A stretch of DNA of 7,345 nt from DATKMG01 sp035541995 (lineage in GTDB: Bacteria; Acidobacteriota; Terriglobia; Versatilivoradales; Versatilivoraceae), in the NCBI GenBank assembly GCA_035541995.1, contig DATKMG010000724.1:1-7345 (forward strand), given 5' to 3'. The first letter of the stretch is position 1. Each line of letters opens with the position of its first letter. Below the pieces are notes generated by a model. That model worked only from the letters and a program-made list of their open reading frames with translations, ran no database searches and was not told where the DNA came from. Positions 1 through 6,138 of this stretch are shown here, one piece after another. The position numbers were made by a program, and so were the translations under genes.

Positions 1-1574
1 CCATCATGATGGAGAGCATGGGCGAGCGTTGTAGCGGGTTCTCTGCTGGTGGCCAGGTCAAACGCCTTCATGCCGAAGCCTTCGGCAATCTTGGCAAAAT
101 CAACCCGTCTCTCATATCGGGATGCAAAGACTCTTTTTCCGTAGAAGAGGCACTGCTGCTGATGCACCAACCCCAGAGAATTATTGTTCATGAGAATGAT
201 CTTGACGTTGACGTTCTGATCAACCGCTGTAGCCAATTCTTGGATGTTCATCATCAAGCTTCCATCACCGCTGAAGCAAACCACCCGTCTATCAGGGCAA
301 GCCAGAGCAGCGCCTATGGCCGCAGGGAGGCCAAAACCCATTGTTCCAAGGCCGCCTGAAGTGAGCCATTGGCGAGGCTTTCGGAACGGATACATCTGTG
401 CCGTCCACATCTGATGCTGACCGACGTCCGAAGTGATGATTGTCTCATCGTCCAGCAGCGACGCAGCGTGGAGGATGAGTTCATGGGGATTACGCAGGTT
501 GTCGCCCGCCGGGATGCGCAGCGGATTCCTTGCCTTGAGATCTGAAATGAATTTAAGCCAATCTTGTCGTCGGGTAGCCTGTACCAGTGGCAAGAGGGCT
601 TCCAAGACCTCCCTCACGTCACCTAGAATTCCCACATGGGCTGTTTTGATCTTATCAAGTTCCGCTTGATCGATGTCTATGTGGATGATGTCTGCCGCGG
701 GGCAAAACTCTGCTGCCTTACCGGTTGCACGGTCATCAAAGCGGGCGCCGGCCGCGATCAACAGATCGCATTCCTCCAAAGCCAGGTTTGTATAGCGAGC
801 AGCGTGCATTCCCAGCATGCCTATTGCATAAGGATGATCCATCGGCATGGCGCCCAGCCCCATCAAAGTCATGGTAACCGGGATTGAACATTTGTCGGCC
901 AAACGAGCAACCAAAGGGCTGGCCTCGGACTGGATCACTCCACCGCCGAGATAGAAAATCGGACGGCGGGCTGCGTTAATAAGCTCAGCTGCTCGCATGA
1001 TATCGGCAGGATCGAAAGCCGGAGGAGGATCGGGCTGAGCCGGTTCCGGCCATGCATCGAATTCCACGAGTTCACATTGAATATCCTTTGGGAGGTCGAT
1101 CAGCACGGGACCCGGCCGTCCCGAGGCGGCGATACGAAAGGCTTCGGGAATGATGTCGAAGAGTTCGACAGCCGAGCGCACCAGGAAGTTGTGCTTCGTA
1201 ATGGGAATGCTCAAACCATAGGTATCGACTTCCTGGAAGGCGTCTGTCCCGATCAGGGCCGTCGGCACCTGACCGGTAATACAGATGCACGGGACCGAAT
1301 CAAGCTTCGCGTCGGCAATAGCGGTTAGAGTATTCGTAGCGCCTGGTCCGGATGTGGCGAAAAATACTTGAGGGCGTCCAGTGATGCGCGCCATGCCCTG
1401 AGCGACAAATCCCGCACCTTGTTCGTGCCGGGTCAGGACGTGGCGAATTCGAGTGCTTTGTGACAGGGCGTCGTAAAGAGGCAAATTGGCGCCACCGGGG
1501 ATCCCGGGTATGATACGAACCCCTTGGCGTTCAAGTAAATTAATAGTAATCTGTGCACCGGACATTGTTGTCAT
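1..1574 (-). CDS. ilvB: Acetohydroxyacid (acetolactate) synthase large subunit, AHAS I type, 3' end cut by window edge
   Basis: This is the ThDP-dependent catalytic subunit of acetohydroxyacid synthase, which condenses two pyruvates to 2-acetolactate, or pyruvate with 2-ketobutyrate, in the first common step of valine, leucine and isoleucine synthesis in the cytoplasm. I translated 524 codons without a stop from ATG at 1574; the frame runs off the left edge, about 40 residues short of the usual ~560. Visible landmarks are the catalytic glutamate E51 in RHEQGAGF, the central-domain RFDDR at 278-282, DVGQHQMWTAQ followed by LTSGGLGTMGFGLPAAIGAA, and the ThDP/Mg motif from GDGS (436-439) to NN (463-464). 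The protein resembles E. coli IlvB closely throughout, including LVHQQQ at 469-474. The start is supported by AAGGAGA at 1583-1589, nine bases upstream. An in-frame ATG at 1565 is less well placed. The gene lies behind its own promoter and leader-peptide attenuator, so it is transcribed separately from the liv operon. Identity is secure; ilvN downstream is inferred. Confidence 0.97.
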   Translation of the reverse strand, partial: MTTMSGAQITINLLERQGVRIIPGIPGGANLPLYDALSQSTRIRHVLTRHEQGAGFVAQGMARITGRPQVFFATSGPGATNTLTAIADAKLDSVPCICITGQVPTALIGTDAFQEVDTYGLSIPITKHNFLVRSAVELFDIIPEAFRIAASGRPGPVLIDLPKDIQCELVEFDAWPEPAQPDPPPAFDPADIMRAAELINAARRPIFYLGGGVIQSEASPLVARLADKCSIPVTMTLMGLGAMPMDHPYAIGMLGMHAARYTNLALEECDLLIAAGARFDDRATGKAAEFCPAADIIHIDIDQAELDKIKTAHVGILGDVREVLEALLPLVQATRRQDWLKFISDLKARNPLRIPAGDNLRNPHELILHAASLLDDETIITSDVGQHQMWTAQMYPFRKPRQWLTSGGLGTMGFGLPAAIGAALACPDRRVVCFSGDGSLMMNIQELATAVDQNVNVKIILMNNNSLGLVHQQQCLFYGKRVFASRYERRVDFAKIAEGFGMKAFDLATSREPATTLAHALHHD

Positions 1575-1582
1575 GGACCTCG

Positions 1583-1589
1583 TCTCCTT
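1583..1589 (-). promoter_or_regulatory. Ribosome binding site of ilvB
   Basis: AAGGAGA on the minus strand is a strong Shine-Dalgarno sequence. It sits eight to nine bases before ATG 1574 and decides that start over the in-frame ATG at 1565. It lies well downstream of the attenuator terminator, so it is present only on read-through transcripts. Confidence 0.85.
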
Positions 1590-1639
1590 CTCAATTTGCC
1601 CCGTTCAGCTTTCGGTTCGGCGTGAAGCGGATTGCCCTG

Positions 1640-1681
1640 AAAAAAAGCAACCCCCGCCGGTGATTGCGCCGACGGGGGCTG
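1640..1681 (-). terminator. Rho-independent attenuator terminator of the ilvB leader
   Basis: On the minus strand the arm CAGCCCCCGTCGG (1681-1669) pairs with CCGGCGGGGGTTG (1660-1648) over 13 base pairs, with two G-U pairs and an 8-base loop. One C (1647) and seven T (1646-1640) follow, which is a textbook intrinsic terminator. It lies between the leader-peptide stop codon and the ilvB ribosome binding site, so its role is premature termination rather than the end of an upstream gene. The A-run before the stem (1687-1682) would let it work on the plus strand too, but no plus-strand gene needs it. Confidence 0.95.
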
Positions 1682-1721
1682 TTTTTTGTGCCTTTTAGCT
1701 AGCAGAGACCCGCTACGGCGC
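1666..1721 (-). promoter_or_regulatory. Predicted antiterminator of the ilvB attenuator
   Basis: The segment GCGCCGTAGCGGG (1721-1709), which spans the leader stop codon, can pair with CCCCCGTCGGCGC (1678-1666), the 5' arm of the terminator. GCGCCG/CGGCGC gives six pairs in a row, then a two-base mismatch, then four more pairs in two blocks ending in GGG/CCC. Forming this helix is incompatible with the terminator. A ribosome stalled on the valine codons (1754-1740) would leave both segments free, so the antiterminator could form. A ribosome reaching the stop codon would cover the first segment and permit termination. The pairings are seen; the switching is inferred from known ilv attenuators. 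Confidence 0.75.
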
Positions 1722-1811
1722 ACCGGCGTCAAGGACGCTAACGACGACCACGACGCTAAGGAGAATGCTGCTCAACGGAAGGAGCGCAGTCGTGTAATCG
1801 TCGTGCATCAT
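1713..1811 (-). CDS. ivbL: ilvB leader peptide (ivbL-like attenuator peptide)
   Basis: This 32-residue ORF starts with a double ATG (1811 and 1808) and stops at TAG (1715-1713). After MMHDDYTTA it reads LLPLSSILLSVVVVVSVL and ends DAGAP. Of 32 residues, six are Val and six are Leu, with one Ile; five Val codons in a row occupy 1754-1740. The E. coli IvbL leader has the same design: LLP near the middle, Val runs, and a C-terminus ending in AP. The peptide itself probably has no function; its translation senses charged tRNA-Val and tRNA-Leu and controls the downstream terminator. A modest Shine-Dalgarno (GAGG, 1826-1823) lies 11 bases upstream of the first ATG, a rather long spacing. The ORF sits between a promoter and an intrinsic terminator directly before ilvB, which makes the assignment strong. 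Confidence 0.93.
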   Translation of the reverse strand: MMHDDYTTALLPLSSILLSVVVVVSVLDAGAP

Positions 1812-1863
1812 AGCGGGTGAAACCTCAGTAAACTAAGGATTAACTAACGATTTACCTGGTTCA

Positions 1864-1892
1864 AACCTATCGTGAATCCGCTTGAATGTCAA
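1864..1892 (-). promoter_or_regulatory. Sigma-70-type promoter of the ilvB leader transcript
   Basis: On the minus strand a perfect -35 box TTGACA (1892-1887) is followed after 17 bases by TAGGTT (1869-1864), which matches the -10 consensus at three of six positions. Transcription would start near 1857, about 45 bases before the leader start codon. The weak -10 with a perfect -35 is acceptable for a regulated biosynthetic promoter. Placement directly upstream of the leader peptide supports it; no start-site data exist. Confidence 0.7.
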
Positions 1893-2010
1893 GGCCGTCG
1901 CGACAGTTTCATCTTTCGCCTATGTAGTCAGGTTTTCCAATTGAGGCAGAGAGTAAGATAGGGCAACTCTTGTGGTTAGGTACCATTTTTCAATACGAGG
2001 CACGGAGCGG
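1893..2010. other. Intergenic spacer between the hydrolase operon and the ilvB promoter
   Basis: Together with the leader region this forms a 436-base stretch without a large gene. In this part I see no ORF with a credible start and no T-run terminator for the upstream operon. It holds the downstream arm of an inverted repeat that reaches into the hydrolase stop codon (1971-1979 with 2011-2019). It also holds an 8-base palindrome GTCGCGAC (1897-1904) just upstream of the -35 box, which might be an operator but could be chance. Confidence 0.5.
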
Positions 2011-2019
2011 CTAACCACA
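1971..2019 (-). repeat. Inverted repeat spanning the stop codon of the last operon gene
   Basis: TGTGGTTAG (2019-2011 on the minus strand, last two codons plus TAG) is repeated in exact inverse as CTAACCACA (1979-1971), with a 31-base loop. The transcript could fold into a 9-bp hairpin at the 3' end of the hydrolase operon. No T-run follows, so it is not a classical intrinsic terminator. It may protect the mRNA end, assist Rho-type termination, or be coincidental. Confidence 0.4.
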
Positions 2020-3174
2020 CAGGTCCACCATCAGTTGAGTGTAAACCTGGCAGGCTGTGATGAGCTCCTGCAGAGGGACTGAATCATTTGGAGTGTGGGC
2101 CAGGTACTCGTTCCCCGGGCCGAAGCCTACGCAGGGGATGCCGGCCTGGTTGAGAAACGTCCCATCAACCCCGAAGTACCAAGCCCCGATCTCTCCTGGA
2201 GCGCCCATAACCTTGCGTCTGGCTTCCAGTACGGCTTGTACGATTGGACTCGCGGGCTCGGTGAACATGGCAGGGAACCATTTGCGGGTTCGCACCTCTG
2301 CTCGAAAACCAGCGTCGCTACTTGCCAACCGACTGCAAAGGGCGCGGAAGCCTTCCAGGAGGGACTCTTCGGTCTCCTCAGGCAGGAACCGTCGGTCAAT
2401 GACCGCGGTGCATCGGTCCGGCACGATGGGCGTGAGGGCGCCGGGGCTGGCATTGATGTCCAGACAGGTTACGGTGGCTCGTCCTAAGAAAGGATGTTCG
2501 GGAAGCTCGTATTCTTCCTGCAACGCTGTGAGTAATCGGTTCATCTTGAAGATGGCGTTGATTCCTCCCTGAGGAAATCCGCCATGAGAGGTGCGGCCCA
2601 GTGTGGTGATCTCGCACTCAAACTTGCCGCGGTGACCCACCATAACATTTAGCCTGGACGCTTCACCGCTCACTGCAAAGTCTGCAGACATGCCAGATTG
2701 AAGAAGGGCCCTGATGCCTTCGCCATAGGCCATTTCTTCCCGCACTACAGCTGAGATCAAGACGTCACCCTTGAGCTTCACGCCCAAGCGTTTAATCGCT
2801 CCTCCTGCCTGGACCATGGCAGCGACCGCTCCCTTCATATCCACCGCGCCCCGTCCGTAGATAACGCGGCCTTGGTACCCGAAGGACACACCGTCGATGA
2901 TTTTGCCTGAAAAAGGTTCCTCCATGCCTCCTACGCCCGCGTGATCGCTGTGACCATTGAAGAGCAGTCGAGGTCCGTCACCTGAACCCTTGAGCGTGCC
3001 CACGACGTTATGCAGGGCATCCACCTGCACTTCGTCATAGCCAAGATCCTCCATTTCCCCGGCGATGACACCAGATACGGCCTCTTCCTCCATGCTCAGG
3101 CTCGGAGTCTGGATCAGTTTCCGGGCGAAACCCACTAGGCGATCGCGGTCCGTTGCGGCGCTCAAGTCCAACAT
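2011..3174 (-). CDS. M20-family metallohydrolase, ArgE/DapE/YgeY-like
   Basis: This 387-residue protein is a probable cytoplasmic zinc-dependent deacylase or peptidase that cleaves an amide bond, releasing a free amino acid or acid. The M20 signature is complete: first metal motif H75-S-D77 in NGHSDH, bridging D112 in GRGAVDMKG, catalytic E146 and metal E147 in VREEMAYGEG, E171 in SGEAS, the dimerisation-domain histidine H197 in RTSHGG, and the last metal histidine H360 in LAHTPND. Stretches such as NAIFKM (206-211), FLGRATVT, IDRR and IPCVGFGPG resemble the YgeY branch of the ArgE/DapE superfamily. Length is normal. The start has AAGGAG seven bases upstream inside a palindrome that also holds the stop of the preceding gene, which suggests translational coupling. 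It is the last gene of the liv-hydrolase operon. The substrate cannot be read from sequence; N-acyl amino acid or dipeptide is the best guess. It is not a secure argE or dapE. Confidence 0.92.
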   Translation of the reverse strand: MLDLSAATDRDRLVGFARKLIQTPSLSMEEEAVSGVIAGEMEDLGYDEVQVDALHNVVGTLKGSGDGPRLLFNGHSDHAGVGGMEEPFSGKIIDGVSFGYQGRVIYGRGAVDMKGAVAAMVQAGGAIKRLGVKLKGDVLISAVVREEMAYGEGIRALLQSGMSADFAVSGEASRLNVMVGHRGKFECEITTLGRTSHGGFPQGGINAIFKMNRLLTALQEEYELPEHPFLGRATVTCLDINASPGALTPIVPDRCTAVIDRRFLPEETEESLLEGFRALCSRLASSDAGFRAEVRTRKWFPAMFTEPASPIVQAVLEARRKVMGAPGEIGAWYFGVDGTFLNQAGIPCVGFGPGNEYLAHTPNDSVPLQELITACQVYTQLMVDLCG

Positions 3175-3181
3175 GCTTGTT

Positions 3182-3197
3182 CTCCTTGATCAAGGAG
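3182..3197 (-). promoter_or_regulatory. Palindromic ribosome binding site, likely translational-coupling hairpin
   Basis: CTCCTTGATCAAGGAG is a perfect 16-base palindrome. On the transcript, CUCCUU pairs with the Shine-Dalgarno AAGGAG of the downstream hydrolase across a GAUC loop. The UGA stop of the upstream hydrolase (3192-3190) sits at the loop. A ribosome finishing the upstream gene would melt the stem and free the binding site seven bases before ATG 3174. The structure is read directly; the coupling is inferred. Confidence 0.6.
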
Positions 3198-4638
3198 TGA
3201 GATAGTGTTCTTGCATAAGGCTGCGGTACTTGTTCATGGCCGATCGGTTGAGTTCCACAGGGGGTGTAGCCTCCGCTTGTATGAGCGGCCGGTAGGGCCG
3301 GTTAGCCAAACGGTTGGCCAGTTCCTGTTTAGCTGCGATTATAGTCTCCGGATACAGAAGTAGCTCCACGGCGGTCGCGGCTAGCACTTTAGCGGCAGTC
3401 AGCATGGTCTTTTGACCGACCTCGCTGCCACACAGGGCGGTGACTTGCCAGTTGTGCCAACCCAAACCAGGAGGGACCGCAGCGACCCAGATCATAGCAA
3501 ACGGAGCAAACCAACTGTACTCGGAATTGTCGGAAAGCGCTGTCGCTTTGTGGACGAACGGTAAGATTTCCTCGCTGATGCCCGTCTCGATCACTCCCTG
3601 AGCCCGCTGCATTCGGCGAGCCATCGCCTGTTCTTCGTCCTTGAAACGCGGCGGACCGATCTGTTGGAAGTTGCGGTGCATTACCTCTGCCAACACTTGG
3701 TTAGGCAACTTCTCATGGGTGGCTGTTATTAACTCTCGCTCCACCGCCGTCCCGGTGGCCAAAGCTGCACCCTGTGCGCACTTGCCCACGCGCGCCATCA
3801 CTTCTTCGACCAGTTCGGCAGTGCTCAGGCGGCCGATCACCCACAAACTGGCTCGGTCCGGCACCACGTTTGGGAACTCAGGACCAGCGTCTGAAATGGT
3901 GTAATTGATGGTGTGTGCGGCATTGGGATCTCCGGGTGGTATGTGCTCACGCAGGAATTCGATTGCATGGCCCATCAGCAGGGCGGCGTCCAGCGCGCTG
4001 CGGCCGTGCCAGGGGGCATTGCCATGAGAGGTTCGCCCCGTGAAGTGGAATTTGAGGCTGAAATACGCGCTGCACACGTCGTACGTGGCGAGATTGTAAT
4101 TCCACGGATGCCAATCCAGTATAGCGTCCAGGCCCTCGAACAGACCGGCTCGCGCCATGAAGGGCTTACCAAGGCAGATTTCCTCACCGGGAGTCCCCAA
4201 CACCACCACACTGCCGGGCACGCTGTGTCGTTCAAGCCACTCTTTGATCGCGACGGCGGCTATGACCCCGCCGACTCCCAGTAAGTTGTGACCACAGCCG
4301 TGTCCCGGGGCATCCTCTACCACAGGCTGTCGGCTGTCCGTGAACTGTTGAGACAAACCGGGCAGGGCATCATATTCGCAACTTATTGCTATCGCCGGAC
4401 CTTCTTCTCCCCACCGGGCCACAAAGGCTGTGGGCATGTCGGCCACGCCTTCTCTCACCTCAAAACCATGCTCTCCGAGCACCTGACACAGAAGACCGGC
4501 GGAACGGACCTCCTGGCCGCCAAGCTCGGCGTAGCTCCAAACAGCCCGGGCATAAGGGAAAAAGAATGGCCCATGATCGTCTATCCACTTCACTATAACC
4601 TGTCTGGATCGTTCAGTCTCGGTCATTCCATTACCCAT
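3190..4638 (-). CDS. M20-family amidohydrolase, AbgB-like (p-aminobenzoyl-glutamate hydrolase subunit B homologue)
   Basis: This 482-residue metallo-amidohydrolase resembles E. coli AbgB (481 residues), the subunit that with AbgA splits p-aminobenzoyl-glutamate into p-aminobenzoate and glutamate. The shared landmarks are EYDALPGLSQQ (88-98), the metal motif GHGCGHNLLG (112-121) with C115 and H117, PGEE (150-153) with the catalytic glutamate, DWHP (175-178) with H177, SHGNAPWHGRSALDA (204-218) in the dimerisation domain, PNVVPD (256-261), and the C-terminal metal histidine H395 in GWHNWQ. No signal peptide or membrane segment is visible, so it should be cytoplasmic. The start is uncertain: ATG 4638 and in-frame ATG 4626 both lack a strong Shine-Dalgarno, and alignment from memory with AbgB would suit either. 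It follows livF after 19 bases, and no AbgA-like partner lies in the window; the next gene is a different M20 branch. The true substrate is probably another N-acyl or N-aroyl amino acid supplied by the transporter. Confidence 0.92.
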   Translation of the reverse strand: MGNGMTETERSRQVIVKWIDDHGPFFFPYARAVWSYAELGGQEVRSAGLLCQVLGEHGFEVREGVADMPTAFVARWGEEGPAIAISCEYDALPGLSQQFTDSRQPVVEDAPGHGCGHNLLGVGGVIAAVAIKEWLERHSVPGSVVVLGTPGEEICLGKPFMARAGLFEGLDAILDWHPWNYNLATYDVCSAYFSLKFHFTGRTSHGNAPWHGRSALDAALLMGHAIEFLREHIPPGDPNAAHTINYTISDAGPEFPNVVPDRASLWVIGRLSTAELVEEVMARVGKCAQGAALATGTAVERELITATHEKLPNQVLAEVMHRNFQQIGPPRFKDEEQAMARRMQRAQGVIETGISEEILPFVHKATALSDNSEYSWFAPFAMIWVAAVPPGLGWHNWQVTALCGSEVGQKTMLTAAKVLAATAVELLLYPETIIAAKQELANRLANRPYRPLIQAEATPPVELNRSAMNKYRSLMQEHYLTP

Positions 4639-4657
4639 TTCCAGGCGCTGGACCGGC

Positions 4658-5368
4658 TCAGTGGCCCAAGTATGCCCTCTTCACGTGTTCATCATGAATC
4701 AAGTCCCTACCGAGACCTTGCATCACGACACGGCCGTTTTCCAGAATATAAGCGCGAGTGGCCACTTGAAGTGCCCAGGATGCGTTCTGTTCTACCAGAA
4801 GTACAGTGAGGCCCTTCTCGGAGTGAATCTGGCTTATCACATGAAAGATCATCTCGCGCACCACCGGCGCCAGGCCGAGGCTGGGTTCGTCCAGCATAAA
4901 GAGCCGCGGGGCCGACAACAGCCCGCGTCCTACAGCCAGCATCTGCGCTTCCCCTCCGCTCAGCGTGCCAGCGTCCTGAGACAGGCGTTCTTTGAGTCGG
5001 GGGAAGAGCGAAAAGACCATTTCCATGTCCCTTGCCATACCCTCTGGATCGTCTTTTCGGGTGAAGGCCCCCATTCGTAGGTTCTCTTGCACGGTGAGTT
5101 CAGGAAAAACCTGTCGCCCTTCGGGAACCTGGATAACGCCGCGCTGCACAATTTGATGAGGCGACAAACTGCTGATTTCCTCACCATCCAGACTTATGCT
5201 GCCGGACCGCGGTTTGAGCATCCCGCTGATAGTTTGGAGCAGGCTTGATTTACCGGCGCCGTTGGCACCCAAAAGCGTAACCAGCTCGCCCTGGTCCACA
5301 CGCATACAAAGGTCTACGAGCACAGGTTCCTTGCCACGGGCCACGGTGAGATTATCGATATTCAACAT
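4658..5368 (-). CDS. livF: Branched-chain amino acid ABC transporter ATP-binding protein LivF
   Basis: This is the 236-residue ATPase subunit of a LIV-type (HAAT family) importer, located on the cytoplasmic face of the inner membrane, where it powers uptake with LivG. It has Walker A GANGAGKS at 34-41, the Q-loop EGRQVFPELTV with Q86, ABC signature LSGGEAQ at 136-142, Walker B RLFMLD plus catalytic E161, and the LivF-typical VEQN at 193-196 in the H-loop region. PEGRQVFPELTVQENL and the C-terminal AYLGH are typical of LivF, and length is standard. Its first 17 bases overlap the end of livG, and its GGAGG (5381-5377) lies inside livG eight bases before the ATG, so the two are probably translated in step. 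The substrate class is set by the missing binding protein; LIV-type systems carry branched-chain amino acids but also urea, amides and aromatic acids. Confidence 0.96.
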   Translation of the reverse strand: MLNIDNLTVARGKEPVLVDLCMRVDQGELVTLLGANGAGKSSLLQTISGMLKPRSGSISLDGEEISSLSPHQIVQRGVIQVPEGRQVFPELTVQENLRMGAFTRKDDPEGMARDMEMVFSLFPRLKERLSQDAGTLSGGEAQMLAVGRGLLSAPRLFMLDEPSLGLAPVVREMIFHVISQIHSEKGLTVLLVEQNASWALQVATRAYILENGRVVMQGLGRDLIHDEHVKRAYLGH

Positions 5369-6134
5369 GGGTTTCGCCTCCGAGGTAGGCTTCCACCACT
5401 TCCGGATCCTGGTAGACCTCCCGCGGCGAGCCCTCAGCTATCTTCTTGCCGTAGTGGAGCACGATGAGTCGCTGCGAGATGTCCATAATGACTTTCATGA
5501 CGTGCTCGATAATAAGGATGGTAACCCCCTGGCGGTTGATTTTCCGTACGATCTCTATCTGGTCATTGAGTTCACTGGGGTTCAGGCCGCTGCTGGGTTC
5601 GTCCAAAAGGAGCAGGGTAGGGCTGGTGGCCAGGGCCCGTGCGATCTCCAGACGCTTGGACAGTGCGTAAGGCAAGTTTTCAGCCAACTCGTCGCTGTAT
5701 GAGGCCAGCCCCACAAACTCCAGCAGGCGGTCGGCCTCGTCATGATCCCGTGCAGCCTGTGACCAACTTCGTCCCAGAATCGCTTGTGCCACCAGGCTCC
5801 AAGGGCCTAAGCGCCGGCGGTCGACCGCCGCGGCCAGGACGTTATCCAGCACCGTGAGTTTCTTGAACACCCTGACAACCTGGAAGGTGCGGGCGATCCC
5901 CAGGCTGTTAACCTGATGCGCTTTGAGCCGAGAGATATCGTCGTCCTGGAAAATGATATTACCGCTACTGGGAGGAAAAACCCCACTGAGCAGATTGATG
6001 AGAGTGGTCTTGCCGGCGCCGTTGGGTCCTATCAGCCCCACGATTTCACCTGAAACCAGCTCGAAGTCCACGTCGTTGACAGCGCATAGCCCGCCAAAGT
6101 ACCGGGTGAGATTTTCGGTCCGAAGCAACTTCAT
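5352..6134 (-). CDS. livG: Branched-chain amino acid ABC transporter ATP-binding protein LivG
   Basis: This is the second ATPase of the LIV-type importer, 260 residues, pairing with LivF. Walker A GPNGAGKT lies at 36-43, Q-loop Q85 in ARTFQ, Walker B LLLLDE at 174-179, and the H-loop histidine H211 in IIEHVMKVIMDIS. The N-terminus LRTENLTRYFGGLCAVNDV and the ending PEVVEAYLGG are typical of LivG. The ABC signature is unusual: LPYALSKRLEIARALA at 154-169 carries Ala where LivG proteins usually have a Gly (LSYG or LPYG). All other catalytic residues are intact, so the protein is probably active. It starts four bases after livM stops, with AAGGA (6147-6143) inside livM eight bases before the ATG. 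Confidence 0.95.
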   Translation of the reverse strand: MKLLRTENLTRYFGGLCAVNDVDFELVSGEIVGLIGPNGAGKTTLINLLSGVFPPSSGNIIFQDDDISRLKAHQVNSLGIARTFQVVRVFKKLTVLDNVLAAAVDRRRLGPWSLVAQAILGRSWSQAARDHDEADRLLEFVGLASYSDELAENLPYALSKRLEIARALATSPTLLLLDEPSSGLNPSELNDQIEIVRKINRQGVTILIIEHVMKVIMDISQRLIVLHYGKKIAEGSPREVYQDPEVVEAYLGGETHVEYR

Positions 6135-6138
6135 GGCT

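Noticed and set aside
1640..1687. Bidirectional terminator serving a plus-strand gene
   Set aside because: The T-run on the plus-strand side (1682-1687) would permit it, but there is no credible plus-strand gene ending here. The leader peptide context explains the hairpin as an attenuator.
1726..1738. Small hairpin GCGTC-CTT-GACGC after the Val codons as the attenuator protector stem
   Set aside because: It has five pairs with a three-base loop and does not overlap the antiterminator segment, so it cannot serve as the classical 1:2 protector. It may be only a minor pause structure.
1897..1904. GTCGCGAC palindrome four bases upstream of the -35 box as an operator
   Set aside because: Eight bases is too short to separate from chance in GC-rich DNA, and no second copy or known repressor site matches.
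1979..1984. GGTACC palindrome in the intergenic spacer
   Set aside because: A six-base restriction-type palindrome is expected by chance and no surrounding symmetry extends it.
2057..2572. Plus-strand ORF of 171 codons
   Set aside because: It is entirely antisense to the C-terminal half of the M20 hydrolase, whose metal residues are all in place on the other strand.
4288..4809. Plus-strand ORF of 173 codons
   Set aside because: It lies opposite the conserved AbgB-like gene and the end of livF, has no recognisable domain, and its composition looks like an antisense shadow.
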